A stretch of DNA of 64,000 nucleotides from assembly GCA_010093605.1 (NCBI GenBank), contig MU004200.1:6155-70154 (forward strand), written 5' to 3'. A model generated the notes under the pieces. It saw only the letters and a program-made list of their open reading frames with translations, was not told where the DNA came from and ran no database searches. Each line of letters begins with the position of its first letter. Within the stretch, counting starts at the first letter, position 1. Source of the DNA: Lophium mytilinum (taxonomy: Eukaryota > Ascomycota > Dothideomycetes > Mytilinidiales > Mytilinidiaceae). This document shows, piece after piece, positions 1-12,874 of this stretch. The position numbers were made by a program, and so were the translations under genes.

Positions 1-2700
1 AGGTTATATATACTTTATTAAACTAACTTTATAGTATTTAATAGTAATATTATATATTAATAAAGATATTATAGTACTACCTAGGGATTTTAACGCTATA
101 ATTAAGATATAACCTAGCATTAATATCTTATATTCTTATTTTCTAAGAACTAGAGGAGAAATTTAAGGTTATTAATTATCTAGAAGGAGCTATTACTATT
201 ACTATTATCCTTATTTTTATCCTTAATAGCGATGTCTAGGTCTTTATTTTTAATATTATTTAACCTTGCAGTAGTATTATAGGCTTTTACTACTTTCTTC
301 TTATATTCTACTACCGGAAGGTAGTAGAGGTAAAGACGTATAAAATATATCTTATTTAGTTTTTCTTTAGCTATATAGATAGGGTACTATTTATCTAGTT
401 TTCTATTAGTAGGTTTATCTTATTATTTCTAGTTACTTCTATTACCGGCGGCTATATCTCTATACTTCTTACTAACCTATATAAGTACCTATTTAAGCTA
501 TTCTATTAGTTAGTAATATAGTATCTTTAGTATAGCTTTATACTAGAATAAGTATAGTTTATATACTAGTATTAGTACTAAGCTTATTAGGTATCTTAAG
601 TAACTTTACTACTATAGTTTCTCTACTACTAGTATCTACTACTTTATATATTACTAGAAGTTCTATAATATATTTTCTACTTTATATATTTATACTAAGT
701 TTATTAAAACCGGGTCTAGGCTATTCTAGAGCTTATAGATAATATTATACTTATTCTTAATACTAGCTTTATAGAGTAGATTAACCTTTCTAATTATATA
801 CTAGAATAGAAATAGCTAGTTAGCCTTTTAAAAAAAGAACTTTATATTATTAGCTTTCTACTAGGCTATATAGCGCGCTTTCTAGTACTTTTATATTAGC
901 TAATCCTTCTAGTAAGCTAAGCTAGTATCTATCTAGAGTTGCGCTACTTATAGTAATAATATATACTAGATATAGGTATCTACTATTATATATAAGGGTA
1001 GCTATAAAAGAATAGATATATTTCTATATAGCGCTATAATTTACTTAAAGCGCTATATAAAGATACTAACTAAGTTCTTATTAGAATTAAATAGTATAAT
1101 ATCTACTAGCCTAAGCTTAGATAGTAATATTAGTAGCGTTACTACTATAAAGTTCTAACCTAGAAAACTATACTACTATACTATAGCTACTAATCTATCT
1201 TCTACTAACTATAGGTAATAACTCTAATATAGATATAGAGTATAGAGGTATTCTAATAACTATATAGATATTTAAGTATTAAAATATAGGCCTATAGAAT
1301 TAGATTATAAAAAACTACTCTATATATACTCTAGCCTATAATATATAGGCGCCTACTATATAGATACTCTTAGTATAGATAACTACTATATAGTTATCTA
1401 CTATATAGTTATCTACTATATAGTTATCTACTATATAGGTGCCTACTAGAGCTATAGCTACTTATAAAGGCCTTAGACTATTTACTCTATTTCTTCTATA
1501 TATTTTAGAAATTCTTAGAATATATAGGCGTTATACTTATTTAAGTTAAAGCTATTTCTAAAGAAGTAATTCTCTATTTTTTATTATATACTATCTTTTA
1601 TTAGAGAGATAGACCTTTTAATACTAGTGTTTAGGGCATTATTATTATTATTATTTTTATTATTATTACTTAAGCCTAAGCCGCCGCTATTATTATTCCC
1701 TAGTTCTTACTTAAACTAGACTATAACTTATTTAATATTTATAATAGTAATCTTATTATTAGAGAATAAGAATTCTAGTAATATAGGGTTAAAAATAGCA
1801 TGTAAGTTATTAATATAATTAGCCCTTTCTAAATTTATTATAATTTTCTCTAGGCTGTAAGCTTAACTAGCTATTATATCTATAATCTCTCTTACTAGTA
1901 TTAGATAGAATTTTTAGCTGCGTAGAAGCTAGTATATAAAGATAGCATTAGTTTTATACTATTTCTTAGTATAATATTTAATACTATTACTAGCTACTAG
2001 GGTTACTAATAGCTAGCGCCTAGGCCTTCTTTTCCCGGCCTTTATAACGCCCGCGCCTATAGCATCTTACTAGGGTGCTTTTTCTTTATATTTTAATTTA
2101 GCTAGAGTAATACGCCGCGTAATAATCTTAATTCTATTAGTAGTTAGTAGGCTACTCTTATTCTAGTTATTATTAAAGGTATTACTTAGGCCTAGAAGCG
2201 TATAGATAGCTTTAAGTATATTAAAAAGAAATACATCTTAAATACTATTCTTATCTATATTCTAGTCTAGGGGAAGCTTAAGGTTCTCTTAAGTAGATAG
2301 ATATTCCTTAATAATCTAGATAAAGATATCTATAAGATTATTATCTAGAGGAGAAGGTTATAGACCTTACCTCTATATAATAATATAGTATATATTTTAA
2401 AGGGCTATTCTAGGTAGATTCTTAAGTATAGGGGCGTCTTACTAGGCTTTAGAAGCTACTATATTACTAATTTATATATTAGAATAGTATAGTAATATAT
2501 ATAGCTATATTAAAATAATCTAGCTATATATATAGCTATATCTTTTACTATTATATAGGGTTAGAGCTGTCCTAATTAGCTATAACTATATAGTTATAGT
2601 TTCTTAGGCGTAGATAACTACGCTTTAGATATAGAAACATAGTTAATTATATCTTATACTAGTTAAGGCGTACTATAAACCCGTAGTTAGCTATAGAATA
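1..2700. other. AT-rich, RIP-like gene-free block
   Basis: No open frame of useful length is present on either strand. The sequence is extremely rich in TA and poor in CA/TG and CG, as expected of old repeats mutated by RIP. It contains a 15-bp minisatellite (about four copies of ctactatatagttat, 1383-1440) and a (TTA)n run (about 1637-1669). I could not assign the ancestral element. A sharp change to more balanced composition occurs near 2700. Confidence 0.7.
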
Positions 2701-3480
2701 GGCCTTTCTAGAGCGCGCTCTAAAATAGGGGATTATACGTGCGGGGTTAATGGAATTACCCGGAGGTTGGGCCCGGTATTAGTGCTTAATTTACCTAAGG
2801 TTATAGCCAGCTAATAATTTATAGCTGTCTATAAGGTAGATATTGCGGTAGTATAGAATAAAGGTAGGTAAGTAGGTGTAGAAGGGTAAGCAGGAGATAG
2901 TGTCTTATTAACACGTTATTATCTCTTGCTATTCTAACCCGGTTACTAACAGCTCCACGCTCCTAACTAAGATTTAATGGCAGCCGCTCTACTATAAGCG
3001 ATGCTGCTGCCGTTAGATATAGAAGTAACTCGCGGTGTCGCCAATAATAGCGTTATAAGTATAAGAACATCTTTATATCTATAACTCCTGTATAGAAGAG
3101 AAAGAAAAAGACTAGAAAGAGAGAGAGAGAGAGAGAGAGAAAGGGGAGAGAGAGAGAAAAAGGTTAGGCGTCGGCGTAGAGTACGTTAATGTTAGAAAAG
3201 CAACTAAGATAAGTATCTAGTTGTTGCGGATAAGAGTATTAGAAAGAGGAAAATAGGGGTGTCCGTTGCCAGAGAAGTCGAATCGGCCTAATCGGCTACC
3301 AATTATAAGGGACGCAAGCGTGCGGTACGGGCATAGGGCACGGGCGCATTAAGTTATTAAAGACAAGTTTATATTATAAAGCGTGTTAAGCATAAGGCTC
3401 TACATAATAAAACTATATAGGGTGCGCACATGCTAGCTGGCACGTGCACGCTAGAGACGTGCACGTGCTTAATAGCTATG
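2701..3480. other. Less AT-biased repeat-like patch, unassigned
   Basis: This stretch has clearly higher GC than its flanks and no coding frame. It contains a (GA)n tract at about 3118-3160 and a GCACGTGCACG palindromic cluster near 3440-3470. It abuts the copia remnant abruptly at about 3481, so it may be a piece of another mobile element, for example an LTR or leader, but I see no terminal motif that proves this. Confidence 0.4.
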
Positions 3481-4756
3481 TTCCTTACACTTAGATAAAG
3501 AACTATACGTGGAATAACTACATGGTTTTAATATAAATAATAAAGTCTATAAGCTAAATAAAGCATTATACAGCTTAAAATAGTCCCCTAGACAATGGTA
3601 TATTCATTTAGCTACGTATTTAGAAAAGTATAGTTTTAAAAGTACTATTGTAGAGTAGGTAGTATTTAAAAATACGCAATTAAATATAATAATAGTCTGC
3701 TATGTAGATGATTTATTAGTATTTAGCCCAAATATAAAAGATATAGAAAATCTACAATTAAAACTAAGCAAAGACTTAGAATTAATAAACTTAAAGCCTA
3801 TATCCTATTTTCTAGGCATGGAAATAATACATAATAGAAAGGAAAGAACCCTATTATTAAGCTAGAAAAAGTATATAAAAAGTCTATTAAAAAGATTTAA
3901 TAAAGAGAAACTAAATCCTATTTCTATACTAGGAGAAATAGGTATAAAACTAGAGAAAAACGATAAATAGGCATTAAAAGAAGATATAAAACTATACTAG
4001 TAATAAGTTAGAAGTCTTATTTATCTATCTATAAAGACAAGACTAGATATAGCCTATAGCGTAAATCTATGCGCTCGTTTTATGTCTAATCCTAGTCCTA
4101 TTTACTTTAAAGCCTTAGAAAGGATCTAGAAATACTTATTATATAAGCCTACGCACGGAATTAGCGTTAAATTTTCTCCTAGTAATCTAGCACCCTATTT
4201 ATTAGGATATTCTAATGCAGATCACGGGGGTGATATAATAGGAAGAAAATTAATAACTAGCTACTACTTCTCCTATGGAAAAACCCCTATTAGCTGGAAT
4301 AGTAAACTACAGAAATCTGTAGCACTATCTAGTTGCAAAGCTAAGTATATAGCTTTAAAAGAAACTATAAAAGAATATATATACTTAATAAGTATATTAA
4401 AACAACTTAATATTAAAAATACAGAAGACTTCTATCTATTTATGGTTAGTCAATCAGCTATAGAATTAGCTAATAATCCTAAACACCACTTAAAAACTAA
4501 ACATATAGATATACAATATTATTTTGTAAGAGAAAACATTCAAAATGGATTAATAAAGCTAGCCTACCTTAATACTAAGGAGCAAATAGCTGATATATTC
4601 ACTAAACCATTAGTGGGAAGTAGTTTTACTAAAATAGTAGACTATATGAGATTAGATACTAAATAGATACATAGATATATAGATATAACTCTATTACGCA
4701 AATAGATAAATACATAGATTCTATCTATCTATCTATCTATCTGTGCAAAGAAGAAA

Positions 4757-4794
<38 letters not shown>

Positions 4795-5136
4795 ATATCT
4801 CTCTATCTATCTATCTATCTATCTCTCTATCTATTCGAAAAAGAATATACAAAATAAGCATATAACGCTTAAGGGAGTGTGTAAGGATTATAATAGCATA
4901 AGCGTTATATCCTTACGCATAATAGGCTCAAAAGCCTTCAAACGGGACGAAACCGTGAGCGTTTGAACGTGATACAACGAACGTTAGATAACGTTACAAG
5001 AACATTAGAGAAACGTTTTATAATGCATTAAATGCTGTATATATACTCTGTTGCTGTCAATGTAGAATAGAACTCAAGCAATACAATTCCTATCTATCTA
5101 TCCATCTATTCTCACATCGACTCTATACCTCTGATA
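3481..5136 (+). mobile_element. Ty1/copia retrotransposon remnant, 3' part with 3' LTR, broken
   Basis: Fossil of a Pseudoviridae (Ty1/copia) element. Parts in order: end of the reverse transcriptase with the YVDD catalytic box near 3700, the RNase H region with its conserved tail (KHHLKTKHID and ADIFTKP near 4490-4610), a spacer with TATC microsatellites, a polypurine tract (aagggag, about 4871), and the 3' LTR from TG at 4880 to about 5136. Gag, protease, integrase and the 5' LTR are not seen. The element is broken, with on the order of ten or more breaks across the reading frame, in a pattern compatible with RIP. Its LTR is among the least decayed copies of this family in the window, so the insertion is probably younger than the solo LTRs elsewhere. 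Confidence 0.85.
4690..4835. repeat. TATC microsatellite in copia 3' region
   Basis: Near-perfect (CTAT)n tracts lie between the RNase H end and the 3' LTR. The same tetranucleotide occurs inside every LTR copy of this family. Confidence 0.9.
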
Positions 5137-5159
5137 TAAGCCTCTATCTTATAATTTAT

Positions 5160-5205
5160 TCAAGTATAGATATAGAATTAGTGGAATAGATAGATAGATA
5201 GATAT

Positions 5206-5277
<72 letters not shown>

Positions 5278-5309
5278 ATAGATAAATAGATAAATAGATA
5301 AATAGATAA

Positions 5310-5345
<36 letters not shown>

Positions 5346-5485
5346 TAATTATACTGCTTAAGTTCTATTCTATACTAATATTAATAGAGTTATAAATATA
5401 TCTAATTTAATGCATTAAAAAATGCTTCTCTAATATTCTTATAAACTATCTAATATTTATTAGATTATAATTAACCGCTTACAGT
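5160..5485 (-). mobile_element. Copia-family LTR copy, truncated, with expanded GATA tract
   Basis: The left edge resembles the reverse complement of the LTR 3' end. It is followed by a GATA/AATA tract of about 165 bp (5180-5345) and then the body of the LTR in reverse orientation. It stops abruptly where the next LTR copy begins at about 5486, so it appears truncated by or fused to that copy. It is strongly AT-shifted, hence old. Confidence 0.65.
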
Positions 5486-5789
5486 TATTAAAGATATAGA
5501 GATGATATAAAACTAGATAGATAGATATATAGATAAAAATTATATTACTTAAGTTCTATTCTATATTAATAGTAATGGAGTTATATATATACAGCATTTA
5601 ATACATTATAAAACATTTCTCTTACATTCTTATAGCGTTATCTAATGTTTATTGTATTACGTTTCATTATAAAATGTTTCTCTAACATTTATTGTATTAT
5701 ATTTAAACGCTTACAGTTTCGCTATATTTAAAGGTTTTTAAGCCTATTATACATAAGGATATAGTGCTTATACTATTATAAAACTTATA
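5486..5789 (-). mobile_element. Solo copia-family LTR, reverse orientation
   Basis: The body matches the 4880-5136 LTR in reverse complement (the gcttaagttctattctata, tacagcatttaatgcattataaaac and cttatactattataa blocks). Composition is AT-shifted, consistent with RIP decay. No clear target duplication was found. Part of the middle of this copy is internally duplicated. Confidence 0.7.
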
Positions 5790-5960
5790 ATCTAGATATT
5801 AGTATTATTTAAAGGAAAGCGCTTTATAAAGAAAAGTTACTTAAATATCCTAGTATATAACTTTTCTATAGTCTAGACTAGATATGCCTTACCCCCCTAT
5901 CTAGTATATAGCGCTCCTACTAATATTTATTAACTATCTATTATGCTATATCTAACTAGA

Positions 5961-6096
5961 GGTATACTATCTATTTAGAAGCGCTAGCAAGCCGTTTTAT
6001 CCTCTTAATCTATAGGTAGGGGTGGCTAGGTATACTATCTATTTAGAAGCGCTAGCGAGCCGTTTTATCCTCTTAATCTATAGGTAGGGGTGGCTA
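5961..6096. repeat. 68-bp tandem duplication
   Basis: Two adjacent copies (5961-6028 and 6029-6096) begin ggtatactatctatttagaa and differ at about one position. The unit is not part of the LTR family and no function is evident. The near identity inside AT-shifted DNA suggests the duplication arose after most of the decay. Confidence 0.85.
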
Positions 6097-6734
6097 TAGC
6101 ATTATTTCCTTTTATATTAGACTTTCTATAGAGTACTCCCTATATAGCTTGTTTCTTTTCTATAGAGCTTTTATTTTTATATAGGCTATAAACCTTATAT
6201 TAGATTTAGTAGTTAAAATTTCTACCTCTACCTATATTTTAGGGATGTAGAATAGTACTTACCTATACTAATAATAAATATATACCTCTTTCTTTTAGTA
6301 GAGTAATTAACCCCTAGCTAGATATTATTTCATGAGTAGTAAAATTAATTAGGAAGCATACTATCTACTTACTATTATATTAAGGTATCTTATCTTATAT
6401 AGTACTTTTCTTTTAAAGGATATCTAACTTTACCTATACCTCCTTTAAAATCTAAATTTATATCTCTCTTATATATAGTAATAGACTAATAGTACTATAA
6501 TACTTAGTAGAGAGTTTATAAGACTTTATAATAATAGTTTTAAGTTTTTCTTCTAACTAATTTATAGTAGTATCCTATACTCAACTAGAGTATCTTATAC
6601 TAAAGAAGAACTAATTATGTTACCTAGTTTCATTAATTAATATCCTCTACTTAGGATATTTTGTTTATTATAATAATAGTACTATAAAGTTACTATAAAG
6701 ATCTATAAGGAGTTAAAATTATAGAATTTTTATT

Positions 6735-6827
6735 TATATCTACTTATCTACTTATCTACTTATCTACTTATCTACTTATCTACTTATCTACTTATCTACT
6801 TATCTATTTATCTACTTATTTATCTAC

Positions 6828-6885
<58 letters not shown>

Positions 6886-6890
6886 CTCTC
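6735..6890. repeat. TATC/TACT tetranucleotide microsatellite
   Basis: A long run of (CTTATCTA)n passes into (TCTA)n. It lies in AT-rich DNA (5800-7020) in which I see no gene. Confidence 0.9.
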
Positions 6891-7021
6891 TTATAGAAAT
6901 ATCTACTTTACCTATATACTAATAAGTATACTAAAGTTTCATTTATGTTATCTTATAAGGACTTCTTAGTATTAAGCCTAACTGCTAATCTACTACTTAC
7001 TACCCCCTTTGAGTTCTCTTA

Positions 7022-7687
7022 ATTAATCAAGGGGAGGGGTTCTAACACACCCCCTTTTAACTCCACGCACACCACCCTTACGTCTGATCTTCTGATTGGC
7101 CCTGAAGGTCGCTCCGACGCCTCCAATTCGCTCGCTTAAGTCGCTTATGAATTACAGATGCTCTCTCTAAATACGGCGTGGCCATAAATAATTACATCCT
7201 TATCCTCTACCATAATACACTTACTATGGACCTCCAGCGCCACCGCCACGGGCCTACAACTCCTCGGAGCGCCACGAAAGAAGGCAGTACAGCAGCAAAA
7301 GAGCGCTTATCCTCATCCTCAGCCTTATCCTGCATCAAGCGGCGATGGGGGTGGCGGCGATGTAAGGGGGCTAGGCTTAATGCGGAGGAGCCGTAATAAG
7401 GTAAGGTTTTAACTATTTTGGCATGCTCCTAGGCGCGTAGGCATATATGTAGCAATACAATGGCCTATATATACAGTAAACGGGAGGTATGCATAGTAAA
7501 ACGGGTATGGTATGCTACACAGCCTTACCATATAACACGGATGCGCGTGAGAATTGAGCGCCGGAGCAGTAATCCGAGCCTTCCGGGCCAATCAGAAGAT
7601 CAGACGAAAGGGGGTGTGGATGGATTGATGGAAGGGGTGTGTTACGAGCTAAAAGGGGGTGTGTTAGAACCCCTCCCCTTAATCAAT
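7022..7687. mobile_element. Short DNA transposon or MITE-like element with about 95-bp terminal inverted repeats
   Basis: The first about 90 bp (aaggggaggggttctaacac, then cgtctgatcttctgattggc near 7081-7102) recur in reverse complement at about 7583-7687. Total size is about 665 bp. The interior is far more GC-rich than the flanks and has no convincing transposase, so a non-autonomous element is the simplest reading. The arms differ by several substitutions. Possible TA flanks are visible but cannot be proven in TA-rich DNA. The superfamily is unknown. Confidence 0.7.
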
Positions 7688-8040
7688 ATCTCTATTTATT
7701 ATACAGATGCCGCTTTTACAGAGAGTAGGTTTATTGTAGTAGGTAACATTAAGTAGTTAATCAGTTTGGTGGCCTTAGAGCAGCGATTCTGGCCAATTAG
7801 TAGACCTGCGTGATGTGCTTAAAGTTAGAAGCCAATGCGTCAAGTGAACAGGGCTGTGTGTTTAGCAACGCCCTATACGTCAATTACTATGCAGTGATTA
7901 TAGCTAGCATAGACAATGCAGTTTGCTTGAAATTCACATTAGATTGGGGGATAAAACATATCAGTAGAAGCCCTTCAGTATGTCTTCTTTTTGGCATCTG
8001 ATCTGGTCTCGATAAATTTTTGAGGCCCTAGTCTATACTC

Positions 8041-9180
8041 TCAAGGGAACGTGCTCCCACTTTTGGTGTTCCAGCCGGGCAGAAACTTCCCAACACTCTT
8101 CTGATATATCTGGTAGTCCGGATACTTTTTGGCTGTTATCCTCTCTGTGAACCATGTGCTGGCCTGAAACAGCAACAGATACCCCAATGCCCCCACCAAA
8201 GTCCAATTTGCGAACACGTCTGTTTTGAAGCAGCTCCACTGGTACAGGGCAACCCAAAAGGCCTGCTCGGCAGCGAAGTTTGGGTGTCTTGAGTACGCCC
8301 ATAATCCAGATGTCACGAACCCGCGGTCCAGGGCTTCACGACTATAATTCGAAGCAGGCTTGGCTGTGCTCTGGTACCTTTTCTTAGCTTGTTGGAATTT
8401 CCATTGCTGTTGATCGGCGAAAAACTCGACGAGAACTAGGAAGAACATAAGCCGGGAGAAGACATTGTCCACAGTGCCCATTTCGCTGCCGGTGACTCTG
8501 GGCGTCAGGAGTAGTACGTAAGTTGGCGTGGTTATAGCAAATAGCAGAAGCTGGTGGGTTTATTAGACAAATAATGTCACAAGAGACGGGGGCGCGTACA
8601 TTTTGGGCTAAAGAGATGAACAGGACGTTGAAGATGAACATCAATGTTGGTCCTAGAATCGGCTTCAGGACTTCCCATCTGTAATCCTCAGATCCTATTG
8701 AGTAGCCTCCCTTCCTCCAGTAGTTGAATGTCAAACGTATCTAGGATGATTTCTTAGTAATGCTGCTCTCATCCCGACACAACAAGGGTAACATACGCTC
8801 CAAAGAATGGTGATTGCCATTATGTGATCTAGCTTCTCGGTCTGCAGCCCAGCCATATGCGCCCAGAGGACGTAGTGTGCATTGTATATTGCGGGCAGGA
8901 AACTCCAGAGCCTATCGACCTGGGAATAATTGCGGTTGAATTCGGAGACGACAAGGACGAGAGGTGTCAAAAACAAAGCAAACGCAAGTGCCGTGATTGC
9001 CGGGTTCGTGCTCAGATACAGCGACCTCAGGGCGTCGGCGTCGGCGATGTGCTGCCAGACAAGCTGGGGGAGCTGGCGTAGCTGCGGGAGGTAGGGGACA
9101 ATGGATAGAGAGAAGTCCGCACAGTCGGTGACGGTCTGCACGGCAGGCAACGCTACGAGCGACGATGGGAGGGCCATCAT
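8041..9180 (-). CDS. DUF1295 / steroid 5-alpha-reductase-like membrane protein
   Basis: Three exons on the minus strand fit: 9180-8797, 8740-8600 and 8550-8041 (344 residues). Intron 1 has GTATGT, a TTACTAAGA branch site and CTAG. Intron 2 has GTACGC and CCAG. Both preserve frame. The joined protein has several hydrophobic segments and the family hallmarks LTFNYWRKGGYS, SEDYRWEVL and, near the C-terminus, the GLWAYSRHPNF box that binds cofactor in isoprenylcysteine-methyltransferase/steroid-reductase folds. DUF1295 proteins are integral membrane oxidoreductase-like proteins whose substrate in fungi is unknown to me. The start at 9180 is the first ATG after a short leader shared with the divergent topoisomerase gene. 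Confidence in the family is high. The exact function is open. Confidence 0.85.
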
Positions 9181-9449
9181 TGGGGGCGAGCTGGAGAGGT
9201 TTGTCTGGGTGGAGGTTGAGGAGGTTGAGGTTGTGAAATTGAGTTGTACCTGGGTAATGAAGTCACCACTTGCAGGGCGTCCTCGGCTCGTTCCGTCGCT
9301 GTAACTTTTTTATTGCAGGGAATAAATCGCCCCACCTTCGTGGACCCGCCATCACCAAAACAACGCGCTCGCCGCTTAACGCGACGTCACATGGCAGCCA
9401 GATCGACACTAGAGAAGCATCCCCCGAACGAAGAGCGTCGTGGGCCGCT
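9181..9449. promoter_or_regulatory. Divergent promoter, DUF1295 gene / TOP3
   Basis: The 269 bp between two head-to-head start codons must contain both core promoters. No TATA box or recognisable operator was identified. Confidence 0.5.
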
Positions 9450-11769
9450 ATGGGGAAGATTCTGTGTGTTGCAGAGAAGCCATCAATAGCAAAGGCCGTG
9501 GCCAACCACCTCGCTCGCGCACAAGCGGTAGGCCCCCCTCCCAGACTGCGAACCGCTGAGGCTAACAAGTTGTCTAGCGGAACGTCAACGGTGTGACCTA
9601 TGTCAAGAATTACGTTTTCGACTACAACTTCACCCGCTGGGGTGCGAGCAACGTTGTCTTCACCAGCGTTCTCGGGCATATCAAACAACATGAGTTCGGC
9701 CCAAGATATACATCATGGAATTCCTGCGATCCCTCCGAATTATTCGATGCTCCGATAGTCAATTCTGTCGTTGATGTAAGTGGGCCGAGCACGCTGGCAA
9801 GTCTCTTCTGATCGACTTCAGGACAAAAAAGCCATTGCTAGGAACATTGAAGAACAGGCTCGAGGCGCACAAGCCCTTTTCATATGGACCGACTGCGACC
9901 GCGAAGGCGAGCATATCGGGACCGAGATCCGGGACATAGCCCTGAGAGTGAATCCCAGACTAGACGTCAAGAGAGCACGATTCAGTAACATAGAGCGAGC
10001 GTTTGTAGCCCTTGCAGTTGATCATGATGTCGCATGCTAATCCACCCAGTCACGTTATCAACGCCGCAACAAATCCAGTATCGCTAGATGAAAAGCAAGC
10101 GAACGCCGTGGCGGCTCGCATAGAGTTGGACCTCCGTTTAGGGGCTGCGTTTACACGCCTTCAGACCCTGGCCCTCCAATCGATGATCAGCCAAGAGCAC
10201 AAAATCATTAGCTACGGATCTTGTCAATTTCCCACGTTAGGCTTCGTGGTTGACCGCTACTTCCGAGTCAAGAACTTTGTTCCGGAAACCTTCTGGCTAC
10301 TCAAGCTGATGCATGAGAAGAACAATATCAAGGTCAATTTCAATTGGAAGCGCGGACATCTCTTCGACCGAATGGCCGTTACCATCATATTCGAAAGGTG
10401 CCTCGAGGCAAAGATGGCTAGGGTGACGAGCATGCAGAAGAAGCCGACGTCAAAATGGAAGCCCTTGCCATTGACGACTGTAGAGCTACAGAAAATGGGC
10501 AGTAGATTTCTACGAATGGACAGCCAGCGGGTTATGAAGGTAACCATCCACTTGAATCGTCGATCTCACTTCTGCTTACACTGGTGAAGGTGGCAGAAGA
10601 CTTGTACACGAAAGGGTGGATAAGCTATCCTCGCACAGAAACTGACCAATTCGACAAGGGAATGGACTTGAGAAGTCTCGTCGAGAAACAACAGCAAGAT
10701 GCATCTTGGGGTGCGTTTGCTCAGAAGTATGTATATAGTCTCAGCATAAAATGCAGTGCTAACGGCCCAGTCTTATGAACGGCCAATTTAGACAGCCCCG
10801 GAGCGGAAGACACAACGATCAAGCACATCCACCAATCCACCCAGTCAACTTTGTCGTGCGGGCTCAGCTTCAAAACGATGAAGAGAGACGAGTCTATGAG
10901 TTTGTCGTTCGCCGATTCCTGGCCTGCTGTTCAGAAGATGCATTGGGCGAGTCGACGAACATAGAAGTCGAGTACGGCGGAGAAATCTTCCGAGCTCGAG
11001 GACTCATTGTAATCCAGCGCAACTACCTGGACGTGTACCCGTACGATAAATGGGACAGCAGCCAGCAACTGCCACGCTTTGATGTTGGTGAAGCATTTGC
11101 GCCGAAAGAGGTTCAAATGACGGATGGAAACACCACGGCACCGGGATACTTGACAGAACCGGAATTGATATCGCTGATGGATGTAAACGGTATTGGCACC
11201 GATGCCACGATGGCGGAGCACATTGCTAAGATCAAGGAGCGCGAGTACGTTATGACAAGACCAAAAGGGGGCGGTCGGGCTGGTGATGATGGCGGAGTAC
11301 GCTCAACTACAGGATCACGAGGAGGAAGAGGCGGGACAGGTCGAGGTCGAGGGGGTGCGGGCAGTGGGAATGCAGCTCCTGCGGCTGGCAATAGCGGGAT
11401 TCAAGAATTTATACCAACAACACTTGGGGTAGCACTGATCGAGGGATACGACAACGTGGGCCTTGACACGAGTCTGAGCAAGCCGTTTCTGCGCAAAGAG
11501 GTAACCAGGGCTGCGCGATTTCTGCGGCGCTGATGTGTGCTGACTATCAGCAGATGGAACTGCAGATGCGAGCAATCTGCGCAGGCACGGCAACTCGCAG
11601 CGACGTGGTGCATCAAAATTTGGAGCTGTACAGAGCGGTCTTCATGCGGACAGCGCAGCAGATGAACGTGCTCAAGACGGTGAGTGTAAATGAAGCACGG
11701 CTGGAGCGGCTGTTGACTGACACGACCACTCAGGCCATCAGAAAGTACATACCGCAGGCGAATGGGTGA
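9450..11769 (+). CDS. TOP3: DNA topoisomerase III (type IA)
   Basis: Eight exons fit: 9450-9527, 9578-9775, 9822-10000, 10050-10539, 10590-10726, 10771-11500, 11551-11679 and 11734-11769 (658 residues, frame intact). The start gives MGKILCVAEKPSIAKAVANH, the TOPRIM opening. WTDCDREGEHIG carries the acidic metal-binding triad. The ISYPRTET box carries the catalytic tyrosine, and HPPIHP and GIGTDATMAEHI follow. A Gly/Arg-rich insert (about GGRAGDDGG to GAGSG, 11264-11370) interrupts the second half. The enzyme relaxes and decatenates single-stranded crossings and in yeast acts with Sgs1-Rmi1 to dissolve recombination intermediates. The last intron (11680-11733, 54 nt) has no stop and is a multiple of three, so retention would add 18 residues. 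The acceptor before exon 7 could also be 3 nt later. Confidence 0.93.
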
Positions 11770-12874
11770 GAGGCGCCGAGACAGCCATGAGCGGGCCTTG
11801 GGCCTTGCATGAAGCTGCGGGGAAGTCCTGCGGTCGCGCAACACGTGTTTTTGCGGGGTTTCGTCGCGATGCCTCTCCTTGCTGAGGTTTGCCGTGTCGG
11901 TCTCGTCTTTGTCTGACGGCACCACTCCAGAGACATCACGCGTGACCCCACCGTGGGCCGGACGGGGCGAACGGGGCCGCGCTGGCTGCGAGTCTCGGCT
12001 ATCGTGATGGATTCCGGGAGTTTCTTATTGCTCGCAGGCCGCGTGGAGGGCTGATAGGAGGCCGGCCGTCGATGTGGCGGAACAGGCCGGAGCAGCAGCA
12101 GACAGAGATAGTAGAGCAGCTCGGGCGATAGGACCAGTCTGCAAGCAACTCGAGTAGATCGAATGAACTCTGTACTCTGTCTGTACTTGGAAGAGATGCA
12201 TGGGCACGACGCAGACAGGGCGTCTGCGCATACTGCGGAAACTACAGTGTGCCTCTGGGTGACGACGCCGACCATCACCATGATGAACTTGAACCTGTAC
12301 AAGCCAAAAGCAACCTTGGAACGACTGATGACGGCGGGTCAGCTGTGAGAGAGACGGGAGACAGGCCCATGGACTGGGCGTGGCGGCGACAGGCTGGCTG
12401 ACAGGCCCCTTCTTCATCGGCCCCAGCTTGGGTGCGCCAATGAGAGTAGCATAGCGCGGCCATCGCGAGCAGGTACCAGCTCCCGAGCTCCTGTCACTGT
12501 AGAGTGTCAACACTGCAACACCAACATCCACCATCCTCGTCCTGCACCAGCATCGCATCAGATCCAGACGCTCCATCGCACCGCCGCTCTACCGCACCGC
12601 TCATCGCCTGCTTGCCGCTCGCCCTCTGCTCCCGCGCCGTCGTCACGCCTCCGCCAACCCGGTCCATCACGGTTCCCGAGTTGCACTTCGATCCGCCAGC
12701 TACTTCACAGCAGCTTGTTTTCTGTGCCTTCAACTGTGTGTGTGCTCTCGCCAGCCTCTACTCCACGACAGCCATATTCCCGTACTGTAAGTGTTCAGCC
12801 CTTTGTCGTTGTCTGCAGCGTTCGCGCGAGAGCCTTGACTCATCCGACCAGACCACCACGCCTTCCACGACAAC
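11770..12874. other. Intergenic, TOP3 3' end and Stb3-like gene leader
   Basis: GC-rich with no supported gene. Overlapping open frames here are composition artefacts. A possible 5'-UTR intron of the downstream gene starts at GTAAGT about 12786 and ends at CTGCAG about 12828. Confidence 0.5.

Noticed and set aside
1-2700. Possible second retroelement body in the left AT-rich block
   Set aside because: I could not find any diagnostic motif on either strand by eye, so no family is named.
5180-6890. Regular short repeats that might suggest a CRISPR-like array
   Set aside because: They are simple tetranucleotide microsatellites without unique spacers, in a eukaryotic genome.
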